A DNA stretch of 64,000 bases from Sphagnum compactum (Eukaryota; Bryophyta; Sphagnopsida; Sphagnales): assembly GCA_965153455.1 (NCBI GenBank), contig OZ234503.1, positions 9,429,118 through 9,493,117 of the forward strand, written 5' to 3'. A program made the position numbers and the translations under genes. Shown piece after piece: positions 1-13,074 of the stretch; the stretch's first letter is position 1, and the number at the start of each line of letters is the position of its first letter. The notes beneath the pieces were generated by a model, which saw nothing but the letters and a program-made list of their open reading frames with translations, searched no databases and had not been told where the DNA came from.

Positions 1-1405
1 ACACATTCTATGATTGCCTAACACAATTCATCGTCAAATGTGTAACAAAAATGTTTCTATTTATTAACAGAGATCATGAATTTTTTTTTGTCAAACCACT
101 ATCAATTGTGCATGAGTTTTGTGTTGCTTGTTTTGATGTATTTGATTGTTATTTTATTTATGCATCTTCAACACAATTTTTTTTACTTTCTTCACATCTT
201 TGATAAAAGACTTGTAGTTTTCTTATGTGTAAGTATTGTAAATACTATTTAATTTACAAAACGTTGGGTCATATCAGCAACAAAATGCACTCAATTTTGT
301 TATGATTGGTTAATAGTTCATTATCAATTTTTTAACACACTTGGTTCTTGTTGTTATTGTCTAGAGTTATATTGATATATGTCATTAATCCTTAAATTTG
401 GGTTTTGTTACAATATGTTTTCATTTTAGCATGAATAATTTATTTATTTTACATTTAGAATTTTTCAATTTTTGTTATTTTTTGAGGTTGCAAAGAAAAA
501 TATGTGTAAAAATATGAAACAACAATTTTAGTTTACAAAAAATGGGTTTCCTATAGTTTGTACTGGTTAGCTATTAAATATTTGTGGGTAAGTTGTTTTG
601 TTGGTGAATTAGGCTTGTCAAGATTACTTAATCTCTATTTCTACTTCTAATAACTGATAATATCTATGTTGGAGATGAAATGATAGAACAAAGCTAACAT
701 GATATAACACATGATCGTTATTTTTGAAGACCAAAATCCAATGTCTTCATGGTAGGGTTATTAAAAAGGATGTTTCAACACATTGCTAAAATCCTTCTTG
801 ACTTCATTACTTGTGATTAAAACAAATCATTTTAATTGAAACTTATTTTGGTGTTCAATGTAGGTTTCAACTTATTTCTTATAGTGTTTTTTTTAATGCT
901 ACCTCAAGTCTTTTGATGTGTTCTCAATGTTGTTCAATGTTCCTCAATATTGTTCAATATTGCCTTGGCATTTTTTTTGACATTCCCCATAAAGTTTTGA
1001 CATTTTCTAAACACCCCCATCTTCACCAAATGTTTCCCATTGTTTGGAAAAAAATCTTGAAATTTTTTTCATGTTATTTGACATCGTTCAACCTTTTCTT
1101 GACGTTGTTTAAAGTCCCCAAAGCCTTGAAAAGACTTCACATTTTCAATATTGTCCCCAATGTCCATCATCACCTAAAAAAGAAATATATATATACATCT
1201 CCTCACATCTTCTTGTTGTACTTCACAAACCTTGTCATCCTCCCATCACCCTAATGGTGTTCAAGCTTATACAGGATGGTTTGTAAACCTAAAAAAACCC
1301 TTGAACAAAAAATTTACCAAAGATGCCTTATTTGGGACATCTTGCAAGTAGACAAGACATCCCAAGGACATCCTTCCTTAAACAAACATTGGCAGCCATG
1401 ACATA
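1..1405. other. AT-rich intergenic DNA
   Basis: Low-complexity AT-rich sequence with no recognisable gene. An open frame near 913-1254 (+) has strongly biased composition (F, L, H, K) and resembles no family I know; it is best read as chance. Confidence 0.6.
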
Positions 1406-1409
1406 TTGA

Positions 1410-2370
1410 ATAAAAAGGAATAAAATGTCATAAAATATTGAATATAAATTGTTGTCAATTTTCATTCAAAAATTTGTTACAAAATTAGTGGAGTGTCACA
1501 CAATTTGTGTAGCAAAATTACACAATGATGTGACTAGAACATGACATAGAAACAATGGAATTTCATGGTCATTTCGTGACAAAGCGCCATGTGAAATATG
1601 AAATAACATAAAGAATGAAAAGGAATAAAATGTCACAAAATACAAAATAGATTGTTATCAATTCTTGTCTGAAAAACTATTACAAACTCAATGGAATGTC
1701 ACATGATTTGTGTTGAAACATTTCCCAATTGATGTGATAAGAACATGACATAGAAATAGTGGAACCTCATGGTCATTCCACAATGAATCACCATGTGAAA
1801 TATGAAATAACATAAAGAAATAAAAAAGAATAAGATGTCACAAAATATTGAATACAAATTGTTGCCAATTCTCATTTGAAAAATGGTTGCAAACTTAGTG
1901 GAATGTTGTTCAATTTGTGATGCAAAATTGCATGAATGATGTGACGAGACATAGAAATGGTCATCCCATTACAAAACATCATCTAAAATCTGAATAAAAA
2001 CATGATAAGAAAGAAGGAATTGTGACACAATATGAAATATAAATTGTTGTTCATTATCATTTTGAAAAATGTTACAAATGTCATGGGATGTCACATTTTT
2101 TGTGTTGCAAAATTGCCAAAATGTTGTGACAAGAACACGATAAGAAAGAAGGAACTCTAGCACAATATGAAATGTAAATTCTTATCCATTATCAATTTTA
2201 AAAAAAGTTACAAACATTATGGGTATCGCATTTTTTGTGTTGTAAATTGGATGAACGATATGACTGAAACATGACGTAAAAGAAGTGGAACATCATGATC
2301 AATGCATTATAAAACACCATGTGAAATATGAAACAAAAGCAAGATGAGACAGAAAGAATTTCCTACACCT
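1410..2370. repeat. Degenerate tandem array, unit about 200 bp
   Basis: A unit built around 'ataaaatgtca..aaatattgaat' and 'ccatgtgaaatatgaaataac' recurs near 1415, 1620, 1825, 2015 and 2150. Spacing is about 205 bp at first and then shortens to about 135-190 bp. Units differ by many substitutions and indels, so this is an old array. No coding frame runs through it. Confidence 0.7.
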
Positions 2371-2601
2371 TGTGCTGAGTTTTTACATTGCTGAAAGAAA
2401 AAAGTGAGCACATTTAAAGGATCAATGGAGTCTATTGAAAGGATCAAACAAACTCTCGAAGGACAACTTGTTTCCACAATTCTGGTTGGAGTGATACATT
2501 GTGGAGATCCATTCCTCTGTCTTGCATGACACTAAGAATTCTAGATTGGCATTTCATCTCTGTGCTCTTCGTGGACTCCTGTATATGTCATAATATACCT
2601 T

Positions 2602-3770
2602 CTAGGAGCCATTCCATGATGAAAGTGGTGAGCTGACCACATGATGCCATGTGAGCTTCATGAGTCTTTCTGATAATCTTTCACCTACAACTTCATCAGC
2701 AGGCATAGCAGCTTCAATCTCCACAATCAGATCCTCCTTAGTCAAAGGAATAGCTACAGATCCAATGTTTGATTCTAGGTTTGCCTTCTTGGTAGTCCCC
2801 AGAATGGGGGTACCGCATCTTTGCCCTTGTGCAGAACCCAAGCCAATGCCAGTCAGTTTAGAGAGCATTTCTTCTTCTTAGCAATCACTGTTACTCTGTG
2901 CTCGCAACAAATCATTCTTCTCTATGTTTTCAGGCGAGAATTTCAGTACTCAGCTAACCTCCATAGACATTTATGGTTTAGTTGTTGATACTACTGTTCA
3001 GCTTCGTATAAGCTCCAAGTTGGGTTTTCCCTAGTTGACTGCACTGAAGCACCTATCCAAAAGCTCTGCACTGTAGGGGTGCTGAAAACAAGAGAAACAA
3101 TTTGAAAAAAGAATTCCAATCAATAGTAATGAAATGTAACCAAGTAAGAGCGTGGTGAATAGGTCAAGTAGAGAATCACACACACACCCCTTGCGTGTCA
3201 CCTTCTTGAGCATCTGTTAACTTGTAGCCAGCAAAGAGCCCATATCCAAGTGGACTGTAAGGTACTATTGCTATCCCCAACTCTCTGCAACACATGGTCA
3301 AAGGCACAATTTTCATCAGAAACTTCACCTTTTTCCACATCTAAAAATTGCAAACCATGAGGAATCTGCTAGAGTCACATGCCTGTTCTGATCAAGAATT
3401 CTCTTGGAAAGCCTTATTTGTCCAAAACAGATTTGTTGTTGATCCTATAAACACACTAATTTTCAACAAAGATTTACCTCAATCAATACTGCATGTTGTA
3501 AAGCTACTTGAAAATTAGCATGTACATCTGGTGAACAAATTCACTGGATAAATTGGGCACTTTGCTATCGATCCGGACCTGCTAGTAAAGGTCAATGTAA
3601 TCCACATCCAACCTCTTCAAACTTCCCTCACAAGCTGTTCTCACCCACTCTGGGTCACCTTGGACCATGACTGTCCTCTATCTTCCCCAAAACTGACCCC
3701 AAACTTAGTAGCAATTTGCACCTTTTCTTGAATGCCTTCGATTGCCTATTTCCACACACCAATCCGCCAT
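2602..3770 (-). pseudogene. Aldo-keto reductase relic (psi-1)
   Basis: Reading the minus strand, three pieces of an aldo-keto reductase of the auxin-induced PCNT115/perakine-reductase type are visible. Near 3,580-3,770 lies exon-2-like sequence ([27 protein letters not shown]). Near 3,205-3,285 lies exon 4 (RELGIAIVPYSPLG). From about 2,960 to 2,602 lies the last exon (GTTKKANLESNIG, then the family tail with SSPLSSW). Exon 1, with the catalytic Asp and Tyr, and exon 3 are not found. The last exon carries frameshifts around 2,870-2,890, and exon 2 carries stop codons. It lies on the opposite strand to the AKR relics at 6.7 and 14.5 kb. It cannot encode a complete enzyme; identification of the relic is secure because the exon order matches the intact copy at 25.7-27.7 kb. 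Confidence 0.85.
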
Positions 3771-3774
3771 CTGC

Positions 3775-4955
3775 TTCAATTCAACCACATAATTGAGCTA
3801 AAATGAGACATTAAGCAAAACAGGCTTTGTTGATAACTAGGACAATACTTAATGACAATTCAGTGTTCTCGGGCTTGATTGAATATGAAAAATTGTAAGT
3901 GAGAATCAAGCTCTCTTTCGAGGAAAAAAAAACACAATTTGAAAGAGATATCAAATCCCTATGACAACCATCATTTTTCACATGGTGATATCAACTGAGA
4001 TCCAAGTCCCAACACCATGGTTTTCACTCTAAAAGGTCACTCTCTCTCAATCCAATACCCAACCAACACATCCATGGTACAAAAAGTTAGCTCATTCAGT
4101 ATTGCGTTGGATTTGAGTATTGGGTATGTGTGTGGAGAAATGCATACAAACAGATGCGCCTACTAAAGGCAAGCAAATGGGTGGGCATGAACTACCTTGC
4201 CAACAACATGAAATCTGAAAACTATGTTTGACCAGCTTTCTATCAATCTCAAGCACTCTGCAGTTTAAAATACATTTGGTGTGTGGTTTAAAATACATGC
4301 GAAAAATATATCTGGGCTAAGAAAGAGCCTTGGAAAGAGTCCTAGAAAATTCTCTCTCTCTCTCTCTTTCTACCTCCCACTCACACCCCTTCCAATCACC
4401 CAACTAACCAAAAAATAAAATTGAAGTCCATTTCTTAGAGTTGTCCTTCACCCAGGCTATGATCTTCTAGGTCTAGGATTTATAATTTAATGTAAACCTG
4501 GCAAACTTTTTTTTATTGCAAGAAAGCACAACATGAAGGATTTCATGTGAAGTTGCCAAACCTTGGATCCAATCCATGGTAGCTACCATTTGCTCAAGCA
4601 TTTTGGCAAGTTCGCTTTTCGTGTTTCCAAGTTGACTTTGCCACATTGTGAAATCCACATTGCTATTTACTATTTGGCTATTTTGCCAAATTGACTTTAC
4701 GAGCTTGTCGAATGCACGTTGCCCAATCACAAAGTTCACATTGCCAAGTCATCAACTCCACATCACAACCACTACATTCTCTCTCTCTCTCTCTCTCTCT
4801 TTTAACTTGATGGCTCTTTGAAGCTTGAGAGGAGCCCTTTTGGTATTCAACCTAGGTCCTCTAAATTATTATTCAAACATACTGAGAGCAAATTGAAAGG
4901 TTTTCAGTTCTAAGTTCATGTTTTCTTTGCATCTCTTTATGTGGATGAGACACCA
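3775..4955. other. Intergenic DNA with CT microsatellites
   Basis: No gene recognised. Short (CT)n runs occur near 4,342-4,370 and 4,774-4,801. Short open frames here show no family resemblance. Confidence 0.5.
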
Positions 4956-4959
4956 TCCT

Positions 4960-5265
4960 ATTGGAATGGAAGTCCATTCATGAAAAGTCATGAAATTTTT
5001 GGATGAAATAAAGTTCATCCAAGAGTTATTGTCCATACTTTATTTCATTCATGAAGTGTTGTTCATTCACAATTTTTCTTTTGACATTAAAGTCATCCCA
5101 ATTCCAAGATGAATATCCATGAAATATCATTCATGAATTTTCAATAGATGAAAGTTTTGTTGATGAATAACATGGACCAAATTCCATGGATGAAAAGCTG
5201 AACTTTCATGGAATGAAATTTCATCCATGAAATCACAGTTGGTGGAATGGACATCCCTTGGTGGC
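4960..5265. repeat. Possible foldback/MITE-like element
   Basis: The stretch is packed with ATGAAA/TTTCAT words in both orientations. Its ends are loosely inverted: 'ggaagtccattcat' near 4,970 against the complement of 'tggaatggacatcc' near 5,255. This suggests a decayed foldback element, but no clean terminal repeats or target duplication could be fixed. Confidence 0.35.
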
Positions 5266-5479
5266 CGTCATCACCTTCAATACTAAGCTTTTACAAACTC
5301 CTTGAACTGAAAAAAAAAACAAGGGGTTACCTACAACGGTTTAACTTAGCACACGGTGATTAAGTTCAGCAAGTTCAGAGGATGGTTTGAATTTTGAAGT
5401 CCCTCCTCTCAAGCTTCAAATAGACTTCAAGTCAAGAAAAAAGAGAAAAAAGTAAGAGTGGAAGAGGGAAGAGGCTCAG

Positions 5480-5785
5480 GCCAGATATTATTTTTTATTT
5501 TTTTCCTGGCAAAATTTTGTCAAATTTCAACCTGAAAAACATGATTTCGACCAATACAAAGGATTTTCCATGAAAGAAATGGCCCAAATTTGCCAGATTT
5601 TGAAAAAAGAACTTCACAATAGCCAGGTTTTTTTGATAAGTTCAAGTAGGTAGCCAAGAATATATAAGGATTCTTTCTTTTTTCCTACTTTTCTATCTAG
5701 TGTGTAGCCAAATCTGGCTAAATCATCTTATGGATGATCACCACTTCAGCTCCATCACAAAATTGAGGAAAAAAAAACCCTGGGT
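5480..5785 (+). repeat. Dispersed repeat family T, copy 1
   Basis: Shares the phrase 'gtagccaa..ctggctaaatcat' followed by 'ggatgatcaccactt' and 'catcacaaaattg' with copies at 6,150-6,430 (same strand) and, inverted, at 13,925-14,160, 43,975-44,230 and 59,255-59,480. Upstream of the phrase each copy has 'aagtaggtagc' and poly-T/poly-A tracts. No coding capacity is seen; it behaves like a short non-autonomous element. Confidence 0.65.
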
Positions 5786-5869
5786 GAGGGGCAGCTTGTG
5801 AAAGAATAAAATCAGGGGCAGTCTTGGCAGACTGGAAAAAAAATTCAGGCATTGCATTGGACAGCCCTG

Positions 5870-6115
5870 AAAATTTAATATTTGCGGGTAGCTCAGCGGT
5901 CAGTTTCGGTTATTTCAAAAACTTTTAAATTTGGCAAAACTTTTAAATAATTGACAGTTTTCATGAAAGAACCAATTAAGAACTGACAATTGTCTGGCCG
6001 GTTCTTTGACTTTTGCCATATTGTTTGAGAACCGTGGTAACATATCAAAATGGGGTCTACAAATATTTTTGGAACTGACGGGTAAGTGAGTATATACCTG
6101 GGTTGATAATCAGTG
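5870..6115. repeat. GGTTC/GAACC-rich dispersed repeat, copy 1
   Basis: Contains alternating 'gaactgacaattg', 'ggttcttt' and 'agaaccaat' words, resembling 17,270-17,520, 19,000-19,450, 25,080-25,460 and 53,930-54,050. Non-coding. Confidence 0.45.
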
Positions 6116-6149
6116 CCAATATGTCTTTCATTCTAAGAACTGCCCAACA

Positions 6150-6430
6150 AAGGAAAAACATGAATTTTTTTTTTAAAAAAAATTCACCAATTTTTTGACC
6201 TAAAACAAATGATTTCTACCAATACAAAGGAATTTACAAGAGAAAAATGGCCCAAATTGGCAAGGTACCCCCAAAAAAAATTTCCAAATCGCTAGAGTTT
6301 AACGTTAAGTTCCAGTAGGTAGCCAAGAATATAGAGGGATCCTAGTTTTATAATACAACTTTCATATCTTTTATGTAGCCAAATTTAGCTAAATTATTTT
6401 CTGGATGATTGCCACTTTGGCTACATCACA
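6150..6430 (+). repeat. Dispersed repeat family T, copy 2
   Basis: Repeats copy 1 closely: 'gtaggtagccaagaatata' near 6,315, then 'gtagccaaatttagctaaat' near 6,375 and 'ggatgattgccactttggct'. It lies about 670 bp downstream of copy 1 in the same orientation. Confidence 0.65.
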
Positions 6431-6723
6431 AAATCCTTTAAGAAATACAGTGATTTAATTGGCTCATTACTTACAGCCAGTGTTTTTGTTTTCAATTTTG
6501 TGCCGTTGCTCAAGTGGCAATCATTCATAAGTACATTCAGCCAAAATTGGCGGTATCCAAAAAATGAAAGTAAAAAAAAAAATCTTAAGCACCCAGGCAA
6601 TTGTGACAATTCTTTGCGATTTGTTTGCCCTGTGAGATCAGATATTCTATGGTTCTATATATTCTTCCTCTTCTGATTTACAAGATGGGTTGATGATTGC
6701 AACTGGGCAAAATGATTTTGCAG

Positions 6724-7926
6724 GTGGGGGCAATGAAGAAGTTGGTGGAGGAGAGAAAGGTGAAACATTTGGGTTTGTCTGGAATTTCTGCATCTAGTGA
6801 GATTAGACGTGCACATGCAGTGCACCCTATAACTGCTGTGCAGCTGGAATGGTCTTTGTGGACTAGGTATGCAGAGGGAAGACATTGTTCCTACGTGCAG
6901 GTAAACATTTGCAACATCTTGAAAGATCAACCTTTGTATGATCTACAGCAAATGGGTGGATCAAATTTTATAGAGGATCTTGTTGCAATATACCCAGCTG
7001 CTTTCAAGTGGTTCTATAGACGTGGAATTGTATGAGCTGTTGCTTCATAGCTCACAGTTTGGAGATGAAAAGCATGGATGAATAATAGACATGCAATTGC
7101 AATTTTTTAAATGTGCATAGGTAGATCGAGTTTCTGTTTAAAGAAGTGTGTGTGAGCATGTGTGCAGGGAGTTGGGGATAGCAATAGTGCCTTACAGTCC
7201 ACTTGGGCGTGGCTTTCTTGCCGGTTACAATGTGGAGGGAAACAAAGGAGAGGGTGATATCCTCTCGGTTTGTGATCTCCCATTCCCCCTGACCACATCT
7301 TACTTGTCTACTAGATTATTAGCTCTCCTTTACTAACTTTTTTTTCACTTCTTTTGGAATGGCCTGATGGGAGAAAATATGGACAAATGCTCAAGTCATC
7401 TGTATGCATATACCTCAAACTGTAAATTGATGAACATGAATACTAAAATTGCAAAATGTCTGTGCAGACACTACCAAGAATGTCGGATGAGAACTTGGAG
7501 AAGAACAACAGGTTACGTGCACGATTGCTGGCAATTAGTGAGGAAAAGAAATTCTCATTGAACCAACTGGCACTTGCATGGATTTTGCATAAGGGCAAAG
7601 ATGTGGTTCCCATTCCAGGGACTAGCAAGAAGGTTAACCTAGAGTCCAACATTGGGGCTGTTGGTGTCACTTTGAGCAAGGAGGAGATAGTGGAGATTGA
7701 AGCTGCTATGCCTATTGCCGAAATTTCAGGTGACAGGAATCTTGACAATCAAAGCATTCATAGTACTATGCAACAATCCACCACTTCCTTCACAGGAAGG
7801 CTCCCAGTCGTTAAGTACCTAGAAGAACAAGAAACACAATTAACAATGCCTCCTAAATCAATAGGCCAAAGTGCACTGATACATGCGCTTGTGCAAACAG
7901 AAAGGCTTCTGTTACCAGAATTTTGA
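6724..7926 (+). pseudogene. Aldo-keto reductase relic (psi-2), exons 3-5 only
   Basis: Three exons of the same AKR family stand in order with good splice sites. Exon 3 is 6,724-6,900 ([26 protein letters not shown]), exon 4 is 7,168-7,267 (ELGIAIVPYSPLGRGF) and exon 5 is 7,468-7,926 (NLEKN, LNQLALAWILHKG, IPGTSKKVNLESNIGA). Exons 1-2, which hold the catalytic Asp, Tyr, Lys and His, are missing. Exon 3 is 177 bp against 173 bp in the intact copy: one extra codon plus one extra base, so the frame shifts before its end ([10 protein letters not shown] instead of [11 protein letters not shown]). The tail of exon 5 is also shifted out of the usual SPPLSSWK ending. It is a 5'-truncated pseudogene. 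Confidence 0.88.
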
Positions 7927-9355
7927 GCAAAGATAATTTTGCTTTGCACTTGAGCATAGGATAGGTATTTGTGGAAGTGCTATTTACAATTTGACTGTAT
8001 GTGTGTTAATGGAATATTCAGTACCAAATTGTTTGCAGGCTAGCTTGTGATCAGTTGTATCATCAGGCTACATTGTTCTATTCGGAATTACAGCTTGAAT
8101 ATCTCATCAACTCTTGTGGTGTCTGTGGATTCAATACAATCTTTCATGCAATGGGTCCTCCAAATTGTTCTCAACATATTTTGCATTTCACAAAATGTAT
8201 TGATGTTTTGTTTGGGGTGATAGTGCTGGTTTCAGTTTGCCATCTAAGAACTAGGATTGCAATCTGTTAATTTGTCAACACTCACCTTAAACCTGAGAGC
8301 AATTTTTCCCAATTTTTTTCTCAAGAATAATTGGCACATTAGCACTCTAGTTAACATCCTCTTAATTATCCTGGGAAGGAAAATTCATAGGATTAGTATT
8401 TTATGTATTTGAAACAATAGTTCTAAGCTCCCTAACATGCACTAATTCTAATGTATGTTTTCCAGGCTAAAATCACAAACTTAAACCCAATGGTATGTGG
8501 AAAGCTAGCCTGACAGAAATAGTGTTTTCCAGTTTCCCATGTCATGAATCAAACATTTTTTTAACATGGTAAGTGTTGAAACATTGTTGTTGAGTTGGAC
8601 TTTAAAAGTTGAGAACTGCAAATTGGAAACAAGTGATGTACATGGGCAACTATTATGGCTATAGAAAAAAAACAATGGTGTAAGAAAAAGGGCTTTTCAT
8701 GTGTTGAATAATTTACTATGGAGTGTCTAATGGGTTGTGTCGGTGTTGAAGATTTTGGCATTCTATTAGGTATTTTAAAAGCTGGGTTAATTCACTAGGC
8801 ACCTAATGAGACAAGCATGTAAGAGTCCTTCCACAAAGTAGGATTTGGAATGTAATAAACATTTGCTATATATGGGTGTATATTCATGTATTTCATGGTT
8901 GTGTACCTTACCCTAAGGTTAGTTTCATCATTAAATAATCCCCAAAATAGTGGAATGAATTTTTGTGAAAATATGAAGTTGGCTTGTTGAAAATCATCAT
9001 AATTATCATAGGCTAACACTCTGAATAATTTCACTACTAGTAGATCATGGAAAATTCAATAATTTCAAATTTTAAAAACGAATTAATTTTTTGAAAAAAA
9101 TAATTATTCATTTTGTCAATGTGGAAACTGACCCTAGGCTACTGACACTAGGTTACATTATTGTCACTCAGATTAATTAGTTGTGAGGCTCCCCAAATTC
9201 AATTTTTCCCCTTTTGTGATGAGCAACTTTGATTGTCCCCTCATCAAAAGAGTTCATCAAGCTTGGGCAGTCTCTATATAGATCTGTTGAAATGACCTCC
9301 TTTGAGTTGGTTATATAGGTTACAAGAGTAGAACTCAAGGCAAAGGATATGTGAT
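7927..9355. other. Intergenic DNA
   Basis: No gene recognised. Open frames of 60-80 codons here lack family features or codon bias and are treated as chance. Confidence 0.5.
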
Positions 9356-9359
9356 AAAA

Positions 9360-9820
9360 TGAGGAGTTATTGGGAGCATGTTGGGGAACACATTGAGAAC
9401 TGAGGGAACTTGTTGAGAATCTGTTGGGAATTCTATTAGAACTTTATGTGAACACAGTGAGAATCATGGGAACACGTTGGGATCAACAAGAATCCAACAC
9501 TCCCACCCTCCCACAAAAGGGCAAAAGCCTAAGGCCTCTGGGTGCATGCTTTTTATGCCGACCATGTTCTTTGCGATTTGGGAAATATGGTTGTATGTTC
9601 ATCTTTCTAATGAATTAGTAAAGGGATCCTCCACAATGTCCTTGTTTTTTCTTTTCCTAACACATACCCATACCACCCTTCATAGTTTATATACATGAAA
9701 GTTCAACTTTGGCCAAAGCATATGGGATGAAAGTGTGGTGGAATTGGGAACATCCTAGGGAACACATTGGGAGCTTGATGGGAACATAGTGGGAATTCAT
9801 TGGGAACAATCCCAAAAGAA
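9360..9820. repeat. Degenerate short repeats with GGGAACA core
   Basis: Words of the type 'ttgggaacacattgagaa' and 'gggaacatagtgggaattc' recur every 12-25 bp in two clusters (9,365-9,480 and 9,725-9,815). A similar texture occurs at 40,480-40,580. Non-coding. Confidence 0.5.
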
Positions 9821-9899
9821 TCCTCCCCCCCCCCCACTCCCCAAAACCCAAAAGAAAGAAACCAAGCCTCCCTAAAAGCATGCTTAGCATTTTGATTGG

Positions 9900-10780
9900 C
9901 CACATGAAAACTATGGTCCTAAAATATGTGTCACAATTATTGACCTAGACTAATTTGCACAATTTATTCATGTGCATCACACATTTCAAATTACCAACAG
10001 TTTCAAAAGGCACAAAAATTTGTAACTTCTTTAGATACTAACCAATCTCAAAGGCATTCATTTCCAAAGTCTCTTTGACACCCATTGATGTCTAATGTTC
10101 ACTATAACCAAAATTGCAATACAAATTCTTATATATAGATAGTATTAAATCCCACATCTTAAGCCTGCCGGTAAACACATATTAATTAAAAAAAGACATC
10201 ATTAATAAATAAATAAATAAATAAAATTTATTATTCTCAATACATATAGGCATGTACATTTTTTAATAAATATAGCATACACATTTAAGGGAATTATTGA
10301 TGCCTACGTAATTTTCAATCATGTTTTAAACTATTTAAAATCATTAAAATTATAATAAAACAACCCAAACAAATCTTCCTAAACTATTAATTTTTTATTA
10401 AACAATTGTAAGTAATCAATTATGTAATCTAGAACACCTACTTTTAGGACTAGCTAGTCAAAAGTTCAATATCAATTAATAGACTGATATAAGTTTCAAT
10501 ATTAATTCATAATCAATATAAGTTTTATGTCTAGTTTACAAAATCGCAATTTGTTGTAGGGATCTCATTGAATAGTCAAAATTTAATGACATTAGTTACA
10601 ATTCTTGAAATGGGGACATCATGTGCATGTTGTTGATATTGTTTCATACTGATTACCAATTATGCTTTAAAATTGCACTAGCTAAATACACAATTGCTAA
10701 AAATTTAGTTTCATGAACTTAGACCACCAAGTAATAGTAGGGTCTTTTGCTTCTTGCAATGGCACATCAAATGTGCAAAA
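9900..10780. other. Intergenic DNA
   Basis: AT-rich sequence; a short (AATA)n run lies near 10,207-10,226. No gene seen. Confidence 0.5.
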
Positions 10781-10785
10781 GCATG

Positions 10786-11197
10786 ACAATTCTCATCAAA
10801 CTTGCACTTAATAATTATTCAACAAAAGTTTGTTGAAGCTGCCCATGTAGTACAACAATTCATGTAGTCCCAAATAAAATGGTTACATACAATTCTCATC
10901 AAACTTGCACTTAATAATTATTCAACAAAAGTTTGTTGAAGCTGCCCATGTAGTACAACAATTCATGTAGTCCCAAATAAAATGGTTACATACAATTCTC
11001 ATCAAACTTGCACTTAATAATTATTCAACAAAAGTTTGTTGAAGCTGCCCATGTAGTACAACAATTCATGTAGTCCCAAATAAAATGGTTACATACAATT
11101 CTCATCAAACTTGCACTTAATAATTATTCAACAAAAGTTTGTTGAAACTGCACATGTAGTACGATAATTCATGTCGTCCCAAATAAAATGGTTACAT
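10786..11197. repeat. Tandem minisatellite, 4 x 103 bp
   Basis: Unit starts ('acaattctcatcaaac') fall at 10,786, 10,889, 10,992 and 11,095, exactly 103 bp apart. Units 1-3 are almost identical; unit 4 has diverged (gaaactgcacatg, acgataattcatgtcg). Each unit contains the short inverted repeat CAACAAA-AG-TTTGTTG. There is no coding frame. Confidence 0.95.
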
Positions 11198-11199
11198 TT

Positions 11200-12660
11200 T
11201 GGTTGATTTCTATTAATGTACCTAAAATTGTTGGAGCCCTTTATAAAACTAAAAAAGACCATTGAATCCGAAAGAATTGACATCATTTATAGTCATTATT
11301 AGAAATCAAAGCTCGTTAAGGAAAAATGTTAGTGGAACCTTACGAATCTTAGCAAGTGAATGAAATTTTTGCATAGCAAACCAAAGGATCCAAAAAGTAG
11401 GGCAACTAAAACCAAGAAAACATAGGTGGAACCATAGTTTATTGTTGTTTCATATGTGGATCAACTAACCACAAGATTTATGATTGTTCACACAAAAGAT
11501 GTTCAAGGACAAAACAACCATGACAAAACTTAAGGAGACGACGCTGTTGTCAACATAATGTTAGTAATCACTACCATTAATAAGGTACAAAAAAACTATG
11601 GTTTTAAAAAATAAGGAACCTCATCAAAACAAGATACAACTTATTGGGATGAAGAGGAGAAACTGCAAAAATCCTTCAAAACCACTCTTCAATAAATACA
11701 AGAAGAGGAACCTCCCTTGTAATTGACATAGTCCTAAGAGACTTTTAAATGTCCCTTGCTAACTATCAGAATTGTTACTAAAAATAAAGTTACATGAAAT
11801 GTTACTACTAGGAATGGTGTTACGGGGAATGGAGTTACATGAAAATTTTTGATACTATTGAAAAATGTCATTACAAGAAATCCTTTTATACTACAAGAAA
11901 TTGGGCGACAAATGTTGGACAACAAACATACTCTCACCATGGGCCAACTTTTCAATTTGGCCTTAAACCTACTATAATATGTTTTTATTAAATGTTTTCC
12001 TATCAAAAAATCTATTGTTCTTTTAACATCTATTCCCATAGTAACTTCAATAGCCATAGATCCTCACATGGTAGTTATCCAAGTGCAAATTGAAAAAACT
12101 TAGTTGATGATACGTTGTTGAAGGGAGAGTATAAAATGAAACATTATTATTGAAGACCTAAGGAAAAAAATAGGGTTACCCACCCTTAAACCAGCCCCTT
12201 ACACTTTTAATATAGCAGGTTAAACTTTGACAAAATCAATAAGGTTAATTAAAATTTTCAAAATCCACATTCGTTGTATTCCATACATTGTTATTTCATA
12301 GTTATGAAAATCATCACAAACTTGCCCCCTCCATGTATTTGTAGTTTTACAACACTTGAACAATGTTTTCAAGGTTAAGTGCTAATGAAATGTTAATCAA
12401 TCCTTAATATGATGTTGTAATGGCATTGTAATACAATGATCAATCATCACAATGTGTTAAAATGTCATGACAACATCTTATCAATGATTGTATCATAAAC
12501 TTTTTTTTGCATTGGAATTGGTCAAATTTCGGCACATCAACTCATTATTGTATGCCTTCCTAAATGTGTGTATTGTCTCAAGATGTTTCCAAAGGTTTGC
12601 CCAAATGTTCAATTTTATATATGTACAAATTTTTCCTTATAAAATCAGTCCAAACAGACC
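11200..12660. other. Intergenic DNA
   Basis: No gene recognised. A 107-codon open frame on the minus strand near 11,734-12,057 has repetitive VTPFLV/VTFHV wording caused by short 'gttacatgaaa' repeats and is not convincing as a protein. Confidence 0.5.
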
Positions 12661-12867
12661 CCATAACTGAATGTTTCCTTTGCCTTTGCCTACACTTTTT
12701 TTTTGTAAAATGTACCAAAAAAACCTTTATAACCAAACATTGATATCCTTTTGGTCAAATATGTACTCTTAAATTGGGCAATAAATATCTTATAACCAAA
12801 TGATCATTTGGCCAAATGGTCCAAGAATTTTCAAACTAAATCTAAAACACCCTATAACCAAACATTG

Positions 12868-13056
12868 CTATTGCATTTGGTCAAAGAATATTAATCCTCT
12901 TAAGCTGCAATCTTCTGCTGGCAGCTTCATATGGGATGGAATCTTGATCCAATCTGGATCGACACCTTCTTCTTCTGCAATGGCAGGAAGATTACCGTCT
13001 CCAACATTCAACACCCATTTGACAAACTCTCGTTGCTCTTCAGAATTGGTTGCCAT
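12868..13056 (-). pseudogene. PIF1/Helitron helicase fragment
   Basis: The minus-strand frame reads a segment with REFVKWVLNVGDGNLPA, then an acidic run, then VDPDWIKIPSHM. This matches the part of PIF1-type helicases in plant Helitrons that follows the pattern FA-x-W-x-L-x-IGDG ... IxIP. Only about 60 residues remain; no Walker motifs, Rep domain or Helitron ends are visible. The fragment sits among copies of the short word 'ataaccaaacattg' (near 12,728, 12,854 and a variant near 13,091). It is a captured or decayed scrap with no likely function. Confidence 0.65.
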
Positions 13057-13074
13057 GACTCGTATTTTTTAAAA

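Noticed and set aside
913-1254. 113-codon plus-strand open frame
   Set aside because: Low-complexity AT-rich sequence with no family resemblance.
10786-11197. CRISPR-like regular repeat
   Set aside because: Whole 103-bp units are repeated with no unique spacers, in plant nuclear DNA; it is a minisatellite.
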